From contig DCLA01000111.1 of NCBI GenBank assembly GCA_002320815.1, forward strand, positions 92,812 through 131,589: a stretch of 38,778 nt of DNA, given 5' to 3'. The position numbers and the translations under genes were made by a program. This document shows, in pieces, positions 1-7,732 of the stretch. How positions within the stretch are numbered: position 1 is the stretch's first letter; every line of letters begins with the position of its first letter. Origin of the DNA: Myxococcales bacterium UBA1660 (GTDB lineage: Bacteria; Myxococcota_A; Polyangia; Polyangiales; Houyiibacteriaceae). The notes under the pieces were generated by a model. That model did not search any database and was not told the origin of the DNA. It worked only from the letters and a program-made list of their open reading frames with translations.

Positions 1-127
1 TGGCGCTGGGCGCGACCTCGCTGGGCGGGTCGATCCGCAGCTCGACCCAAGTGGCCACCGTGGCCCCCGCAATCGCCAGAAACCACAAGAGCGCGCCCGT
101 CGAGTCCATCCGAGCCTTCACGCGCAT
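1..127 (-). CDS. Partial hypothetical single-pass membrane protein (N-terminus only)
   Basis: The reverse strand from an ATG at 127 reads open to the window edge (42 residues). It has a short basic N-terminus (MRVKARMDSTG), one hydrophobic segment (about residues 12-28, LLWFLAIAGATVATWV) and then a polar stretch. This looks like a signal anchor or uncleaved signal peptide of an exported protein. The rest lies outside the window, so no family can be named. A second in-frame ATG at 109 would also keep the hydrophobic segment. Confidence 0.45.
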   Translation of the reverse strand, partial: MRVKARMDSTGALLWFLAIAGATVATWVELRIDPPSEVAPSA

Positions 128-166
128 GAGACGGATGTAGCGCAGATGCGCCCCCGACGCACCACG

Positions 167-193
167 GGGACGATCGTCGTCATTGTCGTCATT
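167..193 (+). repeat. REP-like 27-nt repeat unit, copy 1
   Basis: Built as GGGACGATC followed by two 9-nt units GTCGTCATT. It sits in the intergenic space between the fragment at the window edge and the SRPBCC gene. It is identical to the copy at 37675 that borders the RAYT transposase gene. It contains the 10-nt palindrome GACGATCGTC. Confidence 0.85.
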
Positions 194-211
194 TCGCACC
201 GACGGCATCCG

Positions 212-225
212 GGGACGATCGTCCC
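212..225. repeat. Palindromic core of the REP-like repeat, stand-alone
   Basis: GGGACGATCGTCCC is a perfect 14-nt palindrome, 18 nt after the full repeat copy at 167-193 and 2 nt beyond the stop codon of the SRPBCC gene (minus strand). It shares the GGGACGATCGTC head of the repeat family but lacks the 9-nt tail units. It may be a degenerate second unit of a pair, or it may act in 3'-end formation of the SRPBCC mRNA. Confidence 0.6.
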
Positions 226-227
226 GG

Positions 228-1457
228 TCAGTGGGAGTGGACGCGGTTGCGGAGGGAGCGGACGACCATGACTTGGGTCGCCATGGTCAGACCGAGCCCG
301 ATGTCGGGCTGGTCCTCGACCAGCCCGCGCACCATGCGCGCGGTGTCGCGGACGTCGAAGCGCGCCCAGCCGACGAGCACCGTGTCGCCCCAGGGGTAGA
401 CGTGGGTGTCGAAGTACCAGTCCCCTTCGTCCAGTGCGCCCTGGCGGCCCTCGACGTGGACGACGTCATCCGAGAGGTGCAGGCGCATCCGCCCGGAGAC
501 CCCCACCAGCGGCAGCGGGATGCGCCAATCGAAGTCGACCCACTCGGCGGTGCGCTCCACGACCTCGGCGCGACTGCCGTGCACCAGCGAGCGACCGAAC
601 TGTTCGGGGTCGAGGGCCACGGGGCGCACCTGCTCCTCCCGCGCGCCCATCACCGAGACCACCGTGACCCGTTCCACCGCGGGGCCCTCGCGGTCGAGGA
701 GGACCAGGTCCCCCTGCCCGATGAGCCGGGTGAGCGCCATCATGTCCAGCGCCGGCCGCTCCAGCGGCGCGAGCTCACCGGGGGCGTCCACGTGGCCTGC
801 GCGCCGCTCGGCTTCGCGCTCGGTGCCCAGGAGCATCACCGTGCCCAGGATCGTGTTGATGGTCCGGAAGACCCCTCGACCGCCCCCGGAGAGTTGGTCG
901 GCGACGTAGTTCGCGCCGCGCATGTCGAGGCGGATGGCGAGGACCACCATCGACCTATTCGGGCCCTCTGGGTGGACCCGCCAGACCATGCGCCCCACCC
1001 CGAGGTCGCCGCCGACCGCGCGGATGTCGATGCGGTGCCCCCGGCGCGCGTTCCCCGGGTAAGTGGTCATCACGTTCTGCCCACTCAGCCGAAACACCGC
1101 GAGCCGCCAGCTCCAATCGTAGGCGATCTGCCGCCCCTCCCGGGCGGTGACGCTCACCTCGTCCATCGCCGGCATGAAGCGCGGGTAGGCCTCGGCGTCG
1201 GTGATCACCGCGGCCACCGTGTCGGCGGGGGCGTCGACCAGGCCCGCGAGCGTGATCGACGAGATGTCCGAGTGGCTGTCGTAGAAGTGCGCCAGGAGCG
1301 CCGGCCCGTGCTCGAGGTGGGGCCGCAGCAGGTCGCGCTCCGCGGGGTCCAGGGTCCGCAGGGGGGCGTCGGGGGCTCGGCTGGTCGGCGCCTGCGCCTC
1401 GGCGGACGCGGAGGCGCACGCCAGCGAGAGGGCCGTCAGAACGAAGAAGGCGCGCAT
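228..1457 (-). CDS. Exported protein with two SRPBCC/START-like domains
   Basis: 409 residues. An N-terminal signal peptide (MRAFFVLTALSLACASASAEAQA) suggests export. The rest looks like two related SRPBCC (polyketide cyclase/START-like) modules, roughly residues 60-200 and 260-400. The first contains the typical 'V.AV..D...YP.FMP...EV' strand-helix pattern (TVAAVITDAEAYPRFMP). The second repeats the HLSDDVVHVEG and VLVGWARFDV strand pattern. Such domains bind lipids or other hydrophobic ligands; no ligand can be assigned. A GGAG Shine-Dalgarno sequence lies 5 nt before the ATG at 1457. Forty-four bases separate it from the stop of the upstream cupredoxin gene on the same strand, so the two may be co-transcribed. 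Confidence 0.7.
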   Translation of the reverse strand: MRAFFVLTALSLACASASAEAQAPTSRAPDAPLRTLDPAERDLLRPHLEHGPALLAHFYDSHSDISSITLAGLVDAPADTVAAVITDAEAYPRFMPAMDEVSVTAREGRQIAYDWSWRLAVFRLSGQNVMTTYPGNARRGHRIDIRAVGGDLGVGRMVWRVHPEGPNRSMVVLAIRLDMRGANYVADQLSGGGRGVFRTINTILGTVMLLGTEREAERRAGHVDAPGELAPLERPALDMMALTRLIGQGDLVLLDREGPAVERVTVVSVMGAREEQVRPVALDPEQFGRSLVHGSRAEVVERTAEWVDFDWRIPLPLVGVSGRMRLHLSDDVVHVEGRQGALDEGDWYFDTHVYPWGDTVLVGWARFDVRDTARMVRGLVEDQPDIGLGLTMATQVMVVRSLRNRVHSH

Positions 1458-1501
1458 CGTCTCCAGGGACGAGCGCGCCTTCGCGGATCTTCAACCGGAG
1501 G

Positions 1502-2611
1502 TCAGAGCGTGGAGTAGGTCACCCCGCCGGTCATCGACCCGGTGTGGATGGAGCAGCGGTAAGCGTCGACCACCGCGCTCATCGTGGCGCCCACGGTGAA
1601 CTCGACCTCGCCGCCGACCTCGGTCCAGTCGATGGTGACGTCGCTCTCCAGCGCCGGATCCACCGCCTGGGAGAGCTGCGGGGTGTCGGTGGCGTCGGTG
1701 ATGAGCTCGAAGGGATGAGCCCCGGGGGTGGTGTTGATCACCCGGTAGCGGAGCCCGTCGAAGAGCGTGACGTCCGGGTCCATGCCCGTCAGGGACGCGG
1801 CGGGCGCGTACATGGCGGAGCGGTCGAGGGTGAACGTGTAGTCCGCGCCGTCGCCGGCGACGGTGACCTCGATGTCCGGCGTGCCGCTGGCCACCGTGAC
1901 GGTGACCGTGGCCTCGACGTCGGCGCCATCGTTGGCGACGATATCGGTCCCGGGCTCGAAGGTCCCGATGACCCCGGCGTCCTCGTAGAGGCGGACCACG
2001 AGCATCTCGCCGTCGCCGAGGCGGACCGTCAGCGGGACCACCACGTCGGCGGTGGTGCCGGCGCTCACGGCGGCCGATCCGTAGAGGGTCGTGCCGTCGT
2101 TGGCGAAGACCGCGACGAAGCCGTCGGCGCCCGCGGTCACCGAGGGCACGGTGATCGCGGTGGTCAGGTCGAGGGCGAGGGTGCCCCCGGTGACGCTGCA
2201 GAGGCTGGCGTACTCACAGCCGGTCCCGGTGTCGCAGGTGGTACCGGTGCAGGCGTTGCCGTCGTCACAGGGGTCGGCGGTGTTCGTGCAGGCCCCGGCG
2301 GCGCAGTCGTCCACCGTGCAGGCGTCGGAGTCGTCGCACTCGGCGGCCGCGGTGCACATGAAGGCATCGACGTCGCCCATGTCGACGGGACCGAGGTCCT
2401 CGGCACCCATGTCCTCGACCCCGAGGTCCTCGTCGGCCCCCATGTCGTCGTCGGTTCCGAGGTCCTCGTCGGTCCCGAGGTCGTCCAGGGTCTCCCCCAG
2501 GTCCACGCCCGCGTCGTCGACGATGCGGTCGCGATCGAAGTCCACCACCAGCTCGCAACCGGCGAGCAAGGTCGCCAGGGTCACGAGTCCACGCCATCCA
2601 TGTCGACCCAT
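1502..2611 (-). CDS. Lipoprotein with acidic linker, Cys-rich segment and C-terminal cupredoxin domain
   Basis: 369 residues. Lipobox LAGC puts the lipidated Cys at 19. Residues about 38-82 are a DLG/DMG repeat linker (DLGTDEDLGTDDDMG...). Residues 85-140 are Cys-rich with CDDSDACTVDDC-type repeats common in myxobacterial surface proteins. Next comes a beta-rich domain resembling DUF7282 (FVAVFANDGTTLYG). The C-terminal ~110 residues look like a plastocyanin-type cupredoxin: GAHPFEL supplies a His, and YRCSIHTGSM supplies Cys, His and Met in type-1 copper spacing. The protein is probably an outer-membrane-anchored electron carrier or copper protein. Its ATG overlaps the stop of the upstream TPR-PEGA gene (TGATG), so the two are translationally coupled. 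Confidence 0.8.
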   Translation of the reverse strand: MGRHGWRGLVTLATLLAGCELVVDFDRDRIVDDAGVDLGETLDDLGTDEDLGTDDDMGADEDLGVEDMGAEDLGPVDMGDVDAFMCTAAAECDDSDACTVDDCAAGACTNTADPCDDGNACTGTTCDTGTGCEYASLCSVTGGTLALDLTTAITVPSVTAGADGFVAVFANDGTTLYGSAAVSAGTTADVVVPLTVRLGDGEMLVVRLYEDAGVIGTFEPGTDIVANDGADVEATVTVTVASGTPDIEVTVAGDGADYTFTLDRSAMYAPAASLTGMDPDVTLFDGLRYRVINTTPGAHPFELITDATDTPQLSQAVDPALESDVTIDWTEVGGEVEFTVGATMSAVVDAYRCSIHTGSMTGGVTYSTL

Positions 2612-3609
2612 CAGAACTGCACCTGTCCCACCAGCCCGGCGCCGCGAGGCGACGCGACCGGGTAGAGGCGCGCGCTGGCGCCCTCTTCCGCTTCTTCTTC
2701 CTCGTCGTCGTCACCGGAGGTGGCGAAGACCACGATGGCCGAGATGGCGGTCACCGCCGCCAGCCCGAAGGCCACGTCGGCGAAGAGGGCGAAGCGCTCG
2801 CCCTTGTCCGCAGTGCCCTCGGCGGGCATGTCGTCGAAGTCGCTCTCCTCGGTGAGCGCCAGGAAGCCGAGCACGGTGCCGGCCACCAGGCTCGCCGCGG
2901 CGACGCCGGAGAGGACCCACACGGCGGTGCCGGGGCCGTCGTCGGCCTCGTCGGTGTCCTCGAGATCCTCGATGCCCGCGCCGGGTACCGCGTTCCCGTC
3001 GCCCTCGAGGGGCACGGCTTCGGGCACGGCCTCGGCGAGCTCGAGCGCGATCTCCGGACGCGAGGCGTAGATGGCCTCCACCTGAGCCTCCGCGGGCTCC
3101 CGGCCGTCGAGCCGGAGCGCGACCACGTGGGGACCGGGGTCGACCTCGATCTCGGCCGGGGTCACCGAGCCGGTCTGCTCGCCATCGAGGATGATGGTCG
3201 CGCCGGCGGGCTGGGAGCTGATCACCAGGGTGGCCGGCATGGCCTTCATGGTGTCGATGCGCTGCTGGACGGCGGCGCGGTCGGGCGCGTCGTCACGCTC
3301 GGCCAGGTAGGTCTCGAGCGCCTCCACCGTGCCGACCACGTTCCCCTGGGCCTCGCGGGCCTCGGCCACCCCGAGGAGCACCACGGGGTTGGGGATCATC
3401 GCGTAGGCCTCCATGAAGGCCGTCTCCGCCTCGGCGTGCTTGCCTTCGCGATAGAGGGCCTGACCGCGACCGTAGGCTTCCCGAGCCGCGGCTCGGACCT
3501 CCTCGGGGGTGGGAGCCGCGTCCGATTCGGCCGCCTCGTCGCTCTGGGCGAGAAGCGGTGCGGTGGAGAAGAGGGAAAGGGCGGTCAGCCAGATCGCCAA
3601 CGAACGCAT
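2611..3609 (-). CDS. TPR and PEGA domain membrane protein
   Basis: 332 residues with a signal peptide (MRSLAIWLTALSLFSTAPLLAQ). TPR-like helices occupy about 38-110 (AYGRGQALYREGKHAEAETAFMEAY). A PEGA domain follows at about 128-195 (LVISSQPAGATIILDGEQTGSVTPAEIEVDPGPHVV). Two hydrophobic segments lie near 228-250 and 270-292, and the C-terminal stretch is very acidic (GDDDEEEEAEEG). This layout is common in Myxococcota envelope proteins of unknown role, often near Ser/Thr kinases, as here. A perfect AGGAGG ribosome binding site lies 9 nt before the ATG, inside the palindrome GGAGGCCTCC. The gene is coupled to the downstream cupredoxin lipoprotein. Confidence 0.85.
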   Translation of the reverse strand: MRSLAIWLTALSLFSTAPLLAQSDEAAESDAAPTPEEVRAAAREAYGRGQALYREGKHAEAETAFMEAYAMIPNPVVLLGVAEAREAQGNVVGTVEALETYLAERDDAPDRAAVQQRIDTMKAMPATLVISSQPAGATIILDGEQTGSVTPAEIEVDPGPHVVALRLDGREPAEAQVEAIYASRPEIALELAEAVPEAVPLEGDGNAVPGAGIEDLEDTDEADDGPGTAVWVLSGVAAASLVAGTVLGFLALTEESDFDDMPAEGTADKGERFALFADVAFGLAAVTAISAIVVFATSGDDDEEEEAEEGASARLYPVASPRGAGLVGQVQF

Positions 3610-3613
3610 GATG

Positions 3614-3623
3614 GGAGGCCTCC
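3614..3623. promoter_or_regulatory. Palindrome GGAGGCCTCC covering the ribosome binding site of the TPR-PEGA gene
   Basis: A perfect 10-nt palindrome contains most of the AGGAGG Shine-Dalgarno sequence (minus strand, complement of 3619-3624). Intermolecular pairing or protein binding here could affect translation start. The function is inference only. Confidence 0.35.
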
Positions 3624-3677
3624 TAATAGGGGCGACCCTAGTGCAATGGCCAGCCAGTGCAACCCTGGTGGAGGCCC

Positions 3678-3703
3678 GGAATCCCTTTCGTTACCGGGAT
3701 TCC
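3678..3703 (-). terminator. Stem-loop after the Ser/Thr kinase gene
   Basis: GGAATCCC and GGGATTCC form a perfect 8-bp stem around a 10-nt loop, 8 nt beyond the kinase stop codon. No long T-run follows on the minus strand, so an intrinsic terminator is likely but not proven. Confidence 0.55.
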
Positions 3704-3711
3704 ACGAAGGC

Positions 3712-5508
3712 TCAGGGAGCCGCGCCGCCGGCCCAGACTTCGCGGACCCAGCCCTCGACTTCTTCCAGGGGCTGTCGGACCGCCTCCGAGAGCGCTTCGA
3801 GGCGCTGCATCGACTCGGCGACGGCGGCGACCTCGGCGGCCACCCGGCCCTCCATGGCTTCGTTCCGGCGCTCGAGCTCGGCGCTCAGGTCCTGGAGCTG
3901 GGACTCCACCGCGTCGCACTCGGAGGCCTGCTTCTGCAGGGTCTCTTCCACCGTGGCCAGCTCCCAGAGCACCGCGTCGGACTCGCCCTCGCCCACGGTG
4001 CCCTCCTTCAGCTTTCGCCGCATCGCGTCGTGGCGGGTCCGGAGCGTCTCCCGGGCGCGCACCATCTCCTCGAACGCGCCCCGGGTCTTCGAGAGCTTCT
4101 GCGCGAGCAGGTCGATGGCGCGGCCCAAGGTGGTCCGGTAGTCCCGCGCCTCCTCTTCGAGGTCCTCGATGGCGGCGTGCGCTCCCTGGACTCCCTGGAG
4201 GCCATCCTCCAGGTTCGCCAGCGTCAGGCGCGCCAGCTCCAGTCGGTCCGAGATCCCCCGGGGGAGCTCGCCCGCCGAGGCGCGCATGGACTCGGTCGCG
4301 CCGACCAGGGCTTCGAACCGGCGACGCCAACGATGGATCCCCAGGGGACCGAGCTCTCGCCGGGGCTCGCCCGAGACGGCCCGCTCGACCTCTGGGAGGG
4401 TCGGGGCGGGCGCCATGGGGATGGCGTCGAAGCCGTCGGGCTCGGTCTCCGGCTCCGACGCCGCTGCGGCGATCTCCTCTTCCACCTCGGCCGGCGGTGG
4501 CGCCGGGACGGTCATCCGTCCGGCGTCCAGGTCGTACTCGGTGGACTGGGACTCGTTCAGGCCGCCCCAGGACTCGTTGCCCCCCAGGCGCTCGCGGGTC
4601 GCCTGCAGCTCCTCGAGGAAGTGGTAGGCGTCGCGGAAGCGATCCGAGGGGTCCTTGGCCAGGCACTGGAGGATCAACCGCTCCATCGCCGGCTCCACCG
4701 AGCCCAAGCGCTCGGTGGGCGGCACCGGACGCTCGGTGACGTGCTTGACCAGCAGGTCGCCCGGGTACTCGTAGTCGAAGGGCAGCGCACCGGTGACCAT
4801 CTCGTAGAGGATCACCCCCAGGGAGTAGAGGTCCGCCCGGCCGTCGATGGCCGTCGACTGGATGTACTCGGGCGCGATGTATCCGGGCGTCCCGAAGATC
4901 TGCTGGCTGCCGGTGAGCGACGGCGCGTCCATGATCTTGGCGATGCCGAAGTCGAGGATCTTCACCTCGTCGTCCTGGTCCCGGGTGGGCACCAGGAGCA
5001 CGTTCTCCGGCTTCAGATCCCGGTGGACCACGCCCATCTGATGCGCGCGACCGAGGGCGGCGCCGATCTGCTCGGCGATGTGCAGGGCCCGCTGGGGGAC
5101 GAAGGGCGTGTGGGCCATCGCCTCGAGCAGCGGCTCGCCGGGCACGTACTCCATCACCAGATAGACCAGCCCCTCGTCGGTCTCGCCGAAGTCGGTGATC
5201 TCCACGATGTTCTCGTGGTTGATGCGGTTTACGGCGCGGGCCTCGCGGATGAAGCGGTCCCGCTGGATCGGGTCCCGCGACAGGTCCCGCCGGAGCGTCT
5301 TGACCGCGACCAAGCGGTCGATGAGCACGTGGCGAGCGAGGTAGACGTTGGACATCCCGCCGGAGCCCAGCCGGGAGATGAGCCGATAGCGGCCCGCGAC
5401 CGTCTTGCCGATCAGCGGATCGCGCACGCCCTCCAGCACGTGGCCATCGGCGGGGCACGTCTCCTTCGACGCGCCGTAGCTCCGACCACACTGGGGACAG
5501 ACCTTCAT
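3712..5508 (-). CDS. Serine/threonine protein kinase with zinc ribbon and C-terminal coiled coil
   Basis: About 598 residues from the ATG at 5508; a GTG at 5514 is an in-frame alternative. The N-terminus is a short zinc ribbon (CPQCG...C). The Hanks-type kinase domain covers about 35-300, with G-loop LGSGGMSNVY, VAVK lysine, HRDLKPEN catalytic loop (near 163), DFG, and the activation segment ending GTPGYIAPEY. A Pro/Glu-rich linker is followed by about 200 residues of predicted coiled coil (LEDLEEEARDYRTTLGRAIDLL). No transmembrane segment is visible, so it is probably cytoplasmic, unlike typical PASTA-type PknB. It lies directly upstream of the TPR-PEGA/cupredoxin pair on the same strand, with a stem-loop between. 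Confidence 0.92.
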   Translation of the reverse strand: MKVCPQCGRSYGASKETCPADGHVLEGVRDPLIGKTVAGRYRLISRLGSGGMSNVYLARHVLIDRLVAVKTLRRDLSRDPIQRDRFIREARAVNRINHENIVEITDFGETDEGLVYLVMEYVPGEPLLEAMAHTPFVPQRALHIAEQIGAALGRAHQMGVVHRDLKPENVLLVPTRDQDDEVKILDFGIAKIMDAPSLTGSQQIFGTPGYIAPEYIQSTAIDGRADLYSLGVILYEMVTGALPFDYEYPGDLLVKHVTERPVPPTERLGSVEPAMERLILQCLAKDPSDRFRDAYHFLEELQATRERLGGNESWGGLNESQSTEYDLDAGRMTVPAPPPAEVEEEIAAAASEPETEPDGFDAIPMAPAPTLPEVERAVSGEPRRELGPLGIHRWRRRFEALVGATESMRASAGELPRGISDRLELARLTLANLEDGLQGVQGAHAAIEDLEEEARDYRTTLGRAIDLLAQKLSKTRGAFEEMVRARETLRTRHDAMRRKLKEGTVGEGESDAVLWELATVEETLQKQASECDAVESQLQDLSAELERRNEAMEGRVAAEVAAVAESMQRLEALSEAVRQPLEEVEGWVREVWAGGAAP

Positions 5509-5534
5509 CCGCACGGAGTCTAACCCGTTTGCGT

Positions 5535-5549
5535 GACCGCCGGGCGGTC
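5535..5549 (-). terminator. Short hairpin downstream of the acidic-repeat lipoprotein gene
   Basis: GACCGCC and GGCGGTC are separated by 1 nt (or a 5-bp stem with a 5-nt loop). The hairpin lies between the lipoprotein stop (5569) and the kinase start. No T-run follows, so this is a weak call. Confidence 0.3.
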
Positions 5550-5568
5550 GTTCGGGAAGACGCCGGGC

Positions 5569-6009
5569 TCAGCCGGCGTCGTCGGCTCCGGCGTCGAGCC
5601 CCGCGTCGTCGGCCCCGAGGTCCGTCCCCGAATCCGCGGTGCCGAGATCCTCCTCGGTGCCGAGATCCTCCTCGGTGCCGAGGTCCTCCTCGGTGCCGAG
5701 GTCTTCTTCGGTCCCCGAGTCGGTCTCGGCGTCCGTCCCGAAGTCCGAGAGCGTGCCGAAGTCGAAGTCGTCGTCACCGGCGTCCACGAAGGCATCGGTC
5801 ACCCCGGTCCCGGTCCCGCAGGAGACCCCCTCGGGGAGGCACTGGCCGCGCTCGTTCGCCCGGCTGGCGACCGCCTTGCAGCAGACCAACGCGCCGGAGC
5901 AGTCGTCGTCCTCGATGCAGGTGTCGCCCTCCTCCTGCTTGCAGGCGCTGCCGAAGAGCAGGGCGGAGGCGAGGAGGACGGTGGACCAGGGCTGGGCGAA
6001 TCGGTTCAT
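5569..6009 (-). CDS. Small lipoprotein with Cys-rich head and TEEDLG tandem repeats
   Basis: 146 residues. Signal peptide with lipobox FGSAC, followed by a Cys-rich stretch (CIEDDDCSGALVCCKAVAS...CLPEGVSCG) like those of myxobacterial surface proteins. The C-terminal half is almost pure acidic low complexity with four perfect EEDLGT-type units, then DLGADDAGLDAGADDAG. The ATG at 6009 is set by the signal peptide. No catalytic domain is visible. The acidic half probably acts as an extended surface spacer. The function is unknown. Confidence 0.8.
   Translation of the reverse strand: MNRFAQPWSTVLLASALLFGSACKQEEGDTCIEDDDCSGALVCCKAVASRANERGQCLPEGVSCGTGTGVTDAFVDAGDDDFDFGTLSDFGTDAETDSGTEEDLGTEEDLGTEEDLGTEEDLGTADSGTDLGADDAGLDAGADDAG
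5639..5722. repeat. 15-nt in-frame tandem repeat inside the lipoprotein gene
   Basis: About five units of CCGAGGTCCTCCTCGGT-like sequence encode the TEEDLG repeats. The first two units carry an A variant (CCGAGATCC), and the last drifts to TCTTCTTCGG. Each unit is itself an inverted repeat (CCGAGG...CCTCGG), so copy number may vary between strains by slippage. Confidence 0.75.
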
Positions 6010-6040
6010 GATGGGGTACGCGGGCGGTGCCGCGCCGCCG

Positions 6041-6937
6041 TTATGGCCGCCCCGAGGGCGCCTGTCGAGGTTCGGCCCGGTCGTGGGCGCAGCGGAACCC
6101 GAGGTCCGGCGCCGACGTCCCCTCGGGCACGGGGATGCGTGTGGTGGTCCGCAGGGCGTCAGCGGTCGAGCGCCAGGATCCCCCCCGGACCATCCGCTCT
6201 CCCCCGCTCCCCGGGCCCCGGGGGTCGACGGCGAGGCCCTCCGCCCAGTCGGTGGACTCCGGCCCGCCGTAGCGGTCGGCGGTCCACTCCCAGACGTTGC
6301 CCACCATGTCCAACACGCCATGGGGACTGGCCCCGTCGGGGTAGCTCCCCACGGGGGCGGCGTAGGGGTGGCCGTCGATGGGGTCCGGCTGAGAGCCCGC
6401 CGCGCCATGGTTGGCCAGTCGATCGTTCCATTGGTGGCCCCAGGGGAAGGGGCGGCCGTCGCCCCCGCGGGCGGCGCGCTCCCATTCGCTCTCCGTGGGC
6501 AGGCGTCCGCCGGCGAATCGGCAGAAGGCCTCGGCCTGCCGAAAGGTGACCCCGCTGACCGGCATCTCGGGCTCGCCGACGCGGGGATCGCTCCGGGCCA
6601 TCCGCGCCGGGCTGCACGCGCCCGCGTGGACACAGCGGTCGTAGGCCGCGTTGGTGACCTCGGTGCGGTCGATGCCGAAGGCGGAGATCCAGATGGAGCG
6701 CCGAGGGGTCTCCAGGGTCGCCCACAGCTCCTCTCGGCACCGGTCGCCGCGCCCGCGGTGGGCCCGGGTACAGAGCTCCAGGGCCAACGCCACGTCGACG
6801 GGCCCGCTCCCGCGGAGGAAGCGCCCACCTCCGATCCACACCACCGGCTCGAGCGACTGGACCATTCGCGTCGGCCTCTGGGCTCCGGCCATCGCGGCGA
6901 GCGCGAGGACGAGAGCCATGCCGAGCGGACGGATCAT
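6041..6937 (-). CDS. SUMF1/FGE-sulfatase-fold exported protein
   Basis: 298 residues with a signal peptide (MIRPLGMALVLALAAMAGAQ). The rest fits the formylglycine-generating-enzyme (SUMF1) fold: GGGRFLRGS, DRTEVTNAAYDRCV, MPVSGVTFRQAEAFCRFAGGRLPTESEWERAARGG, FPWG, VGNVWEWTADRY, VRGGSW, GFRCA. True FGEs need a Cys pair in the region just after RGGSW; that pair is absent here (only one late Cys, in GFRC). It is therefore more likely a non-oxidase SUMF1-fold protein, as in many bacterial surface or kinase-linked proteins. Its ATG overlaps the stop of lgt (ATGA), implying coupled translation. Confidence 0.85.
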   Translation of the reverse strand: MIRPLGMALVLALAAMAGAQRPTRMVQSLEPVVWIGGGRFLRGSGPVDVALALELCTRAHRGRGDRCREELWATLETPRRSIWISAFGIDRTEVTNAAYDRCVHAGACSPARMARSDPRVGEPEMPVSGVTFRQAEAFCRFAGGRLPTESEWERAARGGDGRPFPWGHQWNDRLANHGAAGSQPDPIDGHPYAAPVGSYPDGASPHGVLDMVGNVWEWTADRYGGPESTDWAEGLAVDPRGPGSGGERMVRGGSWRSTADALRTTTRIPVPEGTSAPDLGFRCAHDRAEPRQAPSGRP

Positions 6938-7713
6938 GCGGGCATCGAAGCACTTCGCCGGTGGGCGCGCCAGATCAGGAAGAGCCCCACGCTGCCCATG
7001 CCCACGCTGATGAGCTGGGACGTGCTCAACAGCCCGGCCACCGAGCCGCGCATGGCGTCGCCGCGCAGCGTCTCCACCGAGCTGCGGATCACCGCGTAGG
7101 CCACCAGGTACGCGCCCACCCAACGCCCGTCGCCGGTCTTCCGCTTGGGCCAGAGGAGGAGCACGAAGGCCAGCCCCAGGAGGATCATCGACTCGTAGAG
7201 GGGCACCGGGTGGCGCGCCACGCCGTAGAGCGAGGCCGGGGCCGCCGGGTGGCCGTAGTGGACCGCCCAAGGACCGTCCCAGGGTCGTCCGAAGCAGCAG
7301 CCGCCGAGGAAGCAGCCGATGCGGCCCATGGCGTGCGCCGCGGGGACCCCGGGGATGGCGAGGTCCAGGAGACGAAACCCGGGGAGGTCCAGGACCCGCA
7401 CCGCGAAGGCGTAGGCGGCGCCGCCGCCCATGGGCGCGCCGTAGAAGACCAGGCCCCCGTGCTCCAGCGCGTCCATCGGGCTCCCGGTCCGGAGCCACTC
7501 GACCACGATGAAGAGGGACCAGGCTCCCGCGAGGGCCCCGGCCACGGTGAAGCCCGCGGCGGCGATGACGGCGCCGACGTCCAGCTTGGCGACCGCGGCG
7601 GCGCGCGTGGCGATGCCCACGCCCACCACGACGGCGAGCATCAACATCAGCCCATAGGTGCCGAAGGCCCGCTCGGCCTCGCCGAGGCGGAAGATGGTGA
7701 GGACGGGATCCAA
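6934..7713 (-). CDS. lgt: Prolipoprotein diacylglyceryl transferase
   Basis: 259 residues, multi-pass inner-membrane protein that transfers diacylglycerol from phosphatidylglycerol to the lipobox Cys of prolipoproteins. The Lgt signature is clear: AHAMGRIGCFLGGCCFG, then RHPVPLYES. Hydrophobic helices start with GTYGLMLMLAVVVGVGI. The most upstream start fitting the family length is a TTG at 7713 (MDPVLTIF...). The stop overlaps the SUMF1-fold gene. At least ten lipoproteins in this window would be its substrates, and lspA, the next maturation enzyme, lies at 20902-21402. Confidence 0.93.
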   Translation of the reverse strand: MDPVLTIFRLGEAERAFGTYGLMLMLAVVVGVGIATRAAAVAKLDVGAVIAAAGFTVAGALAGAWSLFIVVEWLRTGSPMDALEHGGLVFYGAPMGGGAAYAFAVRVLDLPGFRLLDLAIPGVPAAHAMGRIGCFLGGCCFGRPWDGPWAVHYGHPAAPASLYGVARHPVPLYESMILLGLAFVLLLWPKRKTGDGRWVGAYLVAYAVIRSSVETLRGDAMRGSVAGLLSTSQLISVGMGSVGLFLIWRAHRRSASMPA

Positions 7714-7714
7714 A

Positions 7715-7728
7715 CGCGCTCGAGCGCG
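7715..7728. promoter_or_regulatory. 14-nt perfect palindrome between lgt and the upstream membrane-protein gene
   Basis: CGCGCTCGAGCGCG lies one base before the lgt start codon and just past the stop of the upstream gene. It could help end the upstream transcript or limit lgt translation. No T-run is present. Confidence 0.35.
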
Positions 7729-7732
7729 CGAC

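Noticed and set aside
212..225. Intrinsic terminator of the SRPBCC gene
   Set aside because: The palindrome has no loop and no T-run, and it matches the head of the dispersed repeat; a repeat remnant is the better explanation.
183..1517. A 444-residue plus-strand open frame
   Set aside because: It is antisense to the SRPBCC gene, starts inside the REP-like repeat and has Arg/His/Asp-rich composition with no recognisable fold.
3127..5523. A 798-residue plus-strand open frame
   Set aside because: It is antisense to a clear kinase and the TPR-PEGA gene, and its translation is low-complexity Gly/Arg/His with no domain, as expected for GC-rich shadow frames.
5639..5722. CRISPR-like short repeats
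   Set aside because: The units are contiguous 15-mers with no unique spacers and encode an in-frame acidic repeat in a lipoprotein.
6041..6937. Active formylglycine-generating enzyme for sulfatase maturation
   Set aside because: The catalytic Cys pair expected in the C-terminal part is not present and no sulfatase gene is nearby, so only the fold is called.
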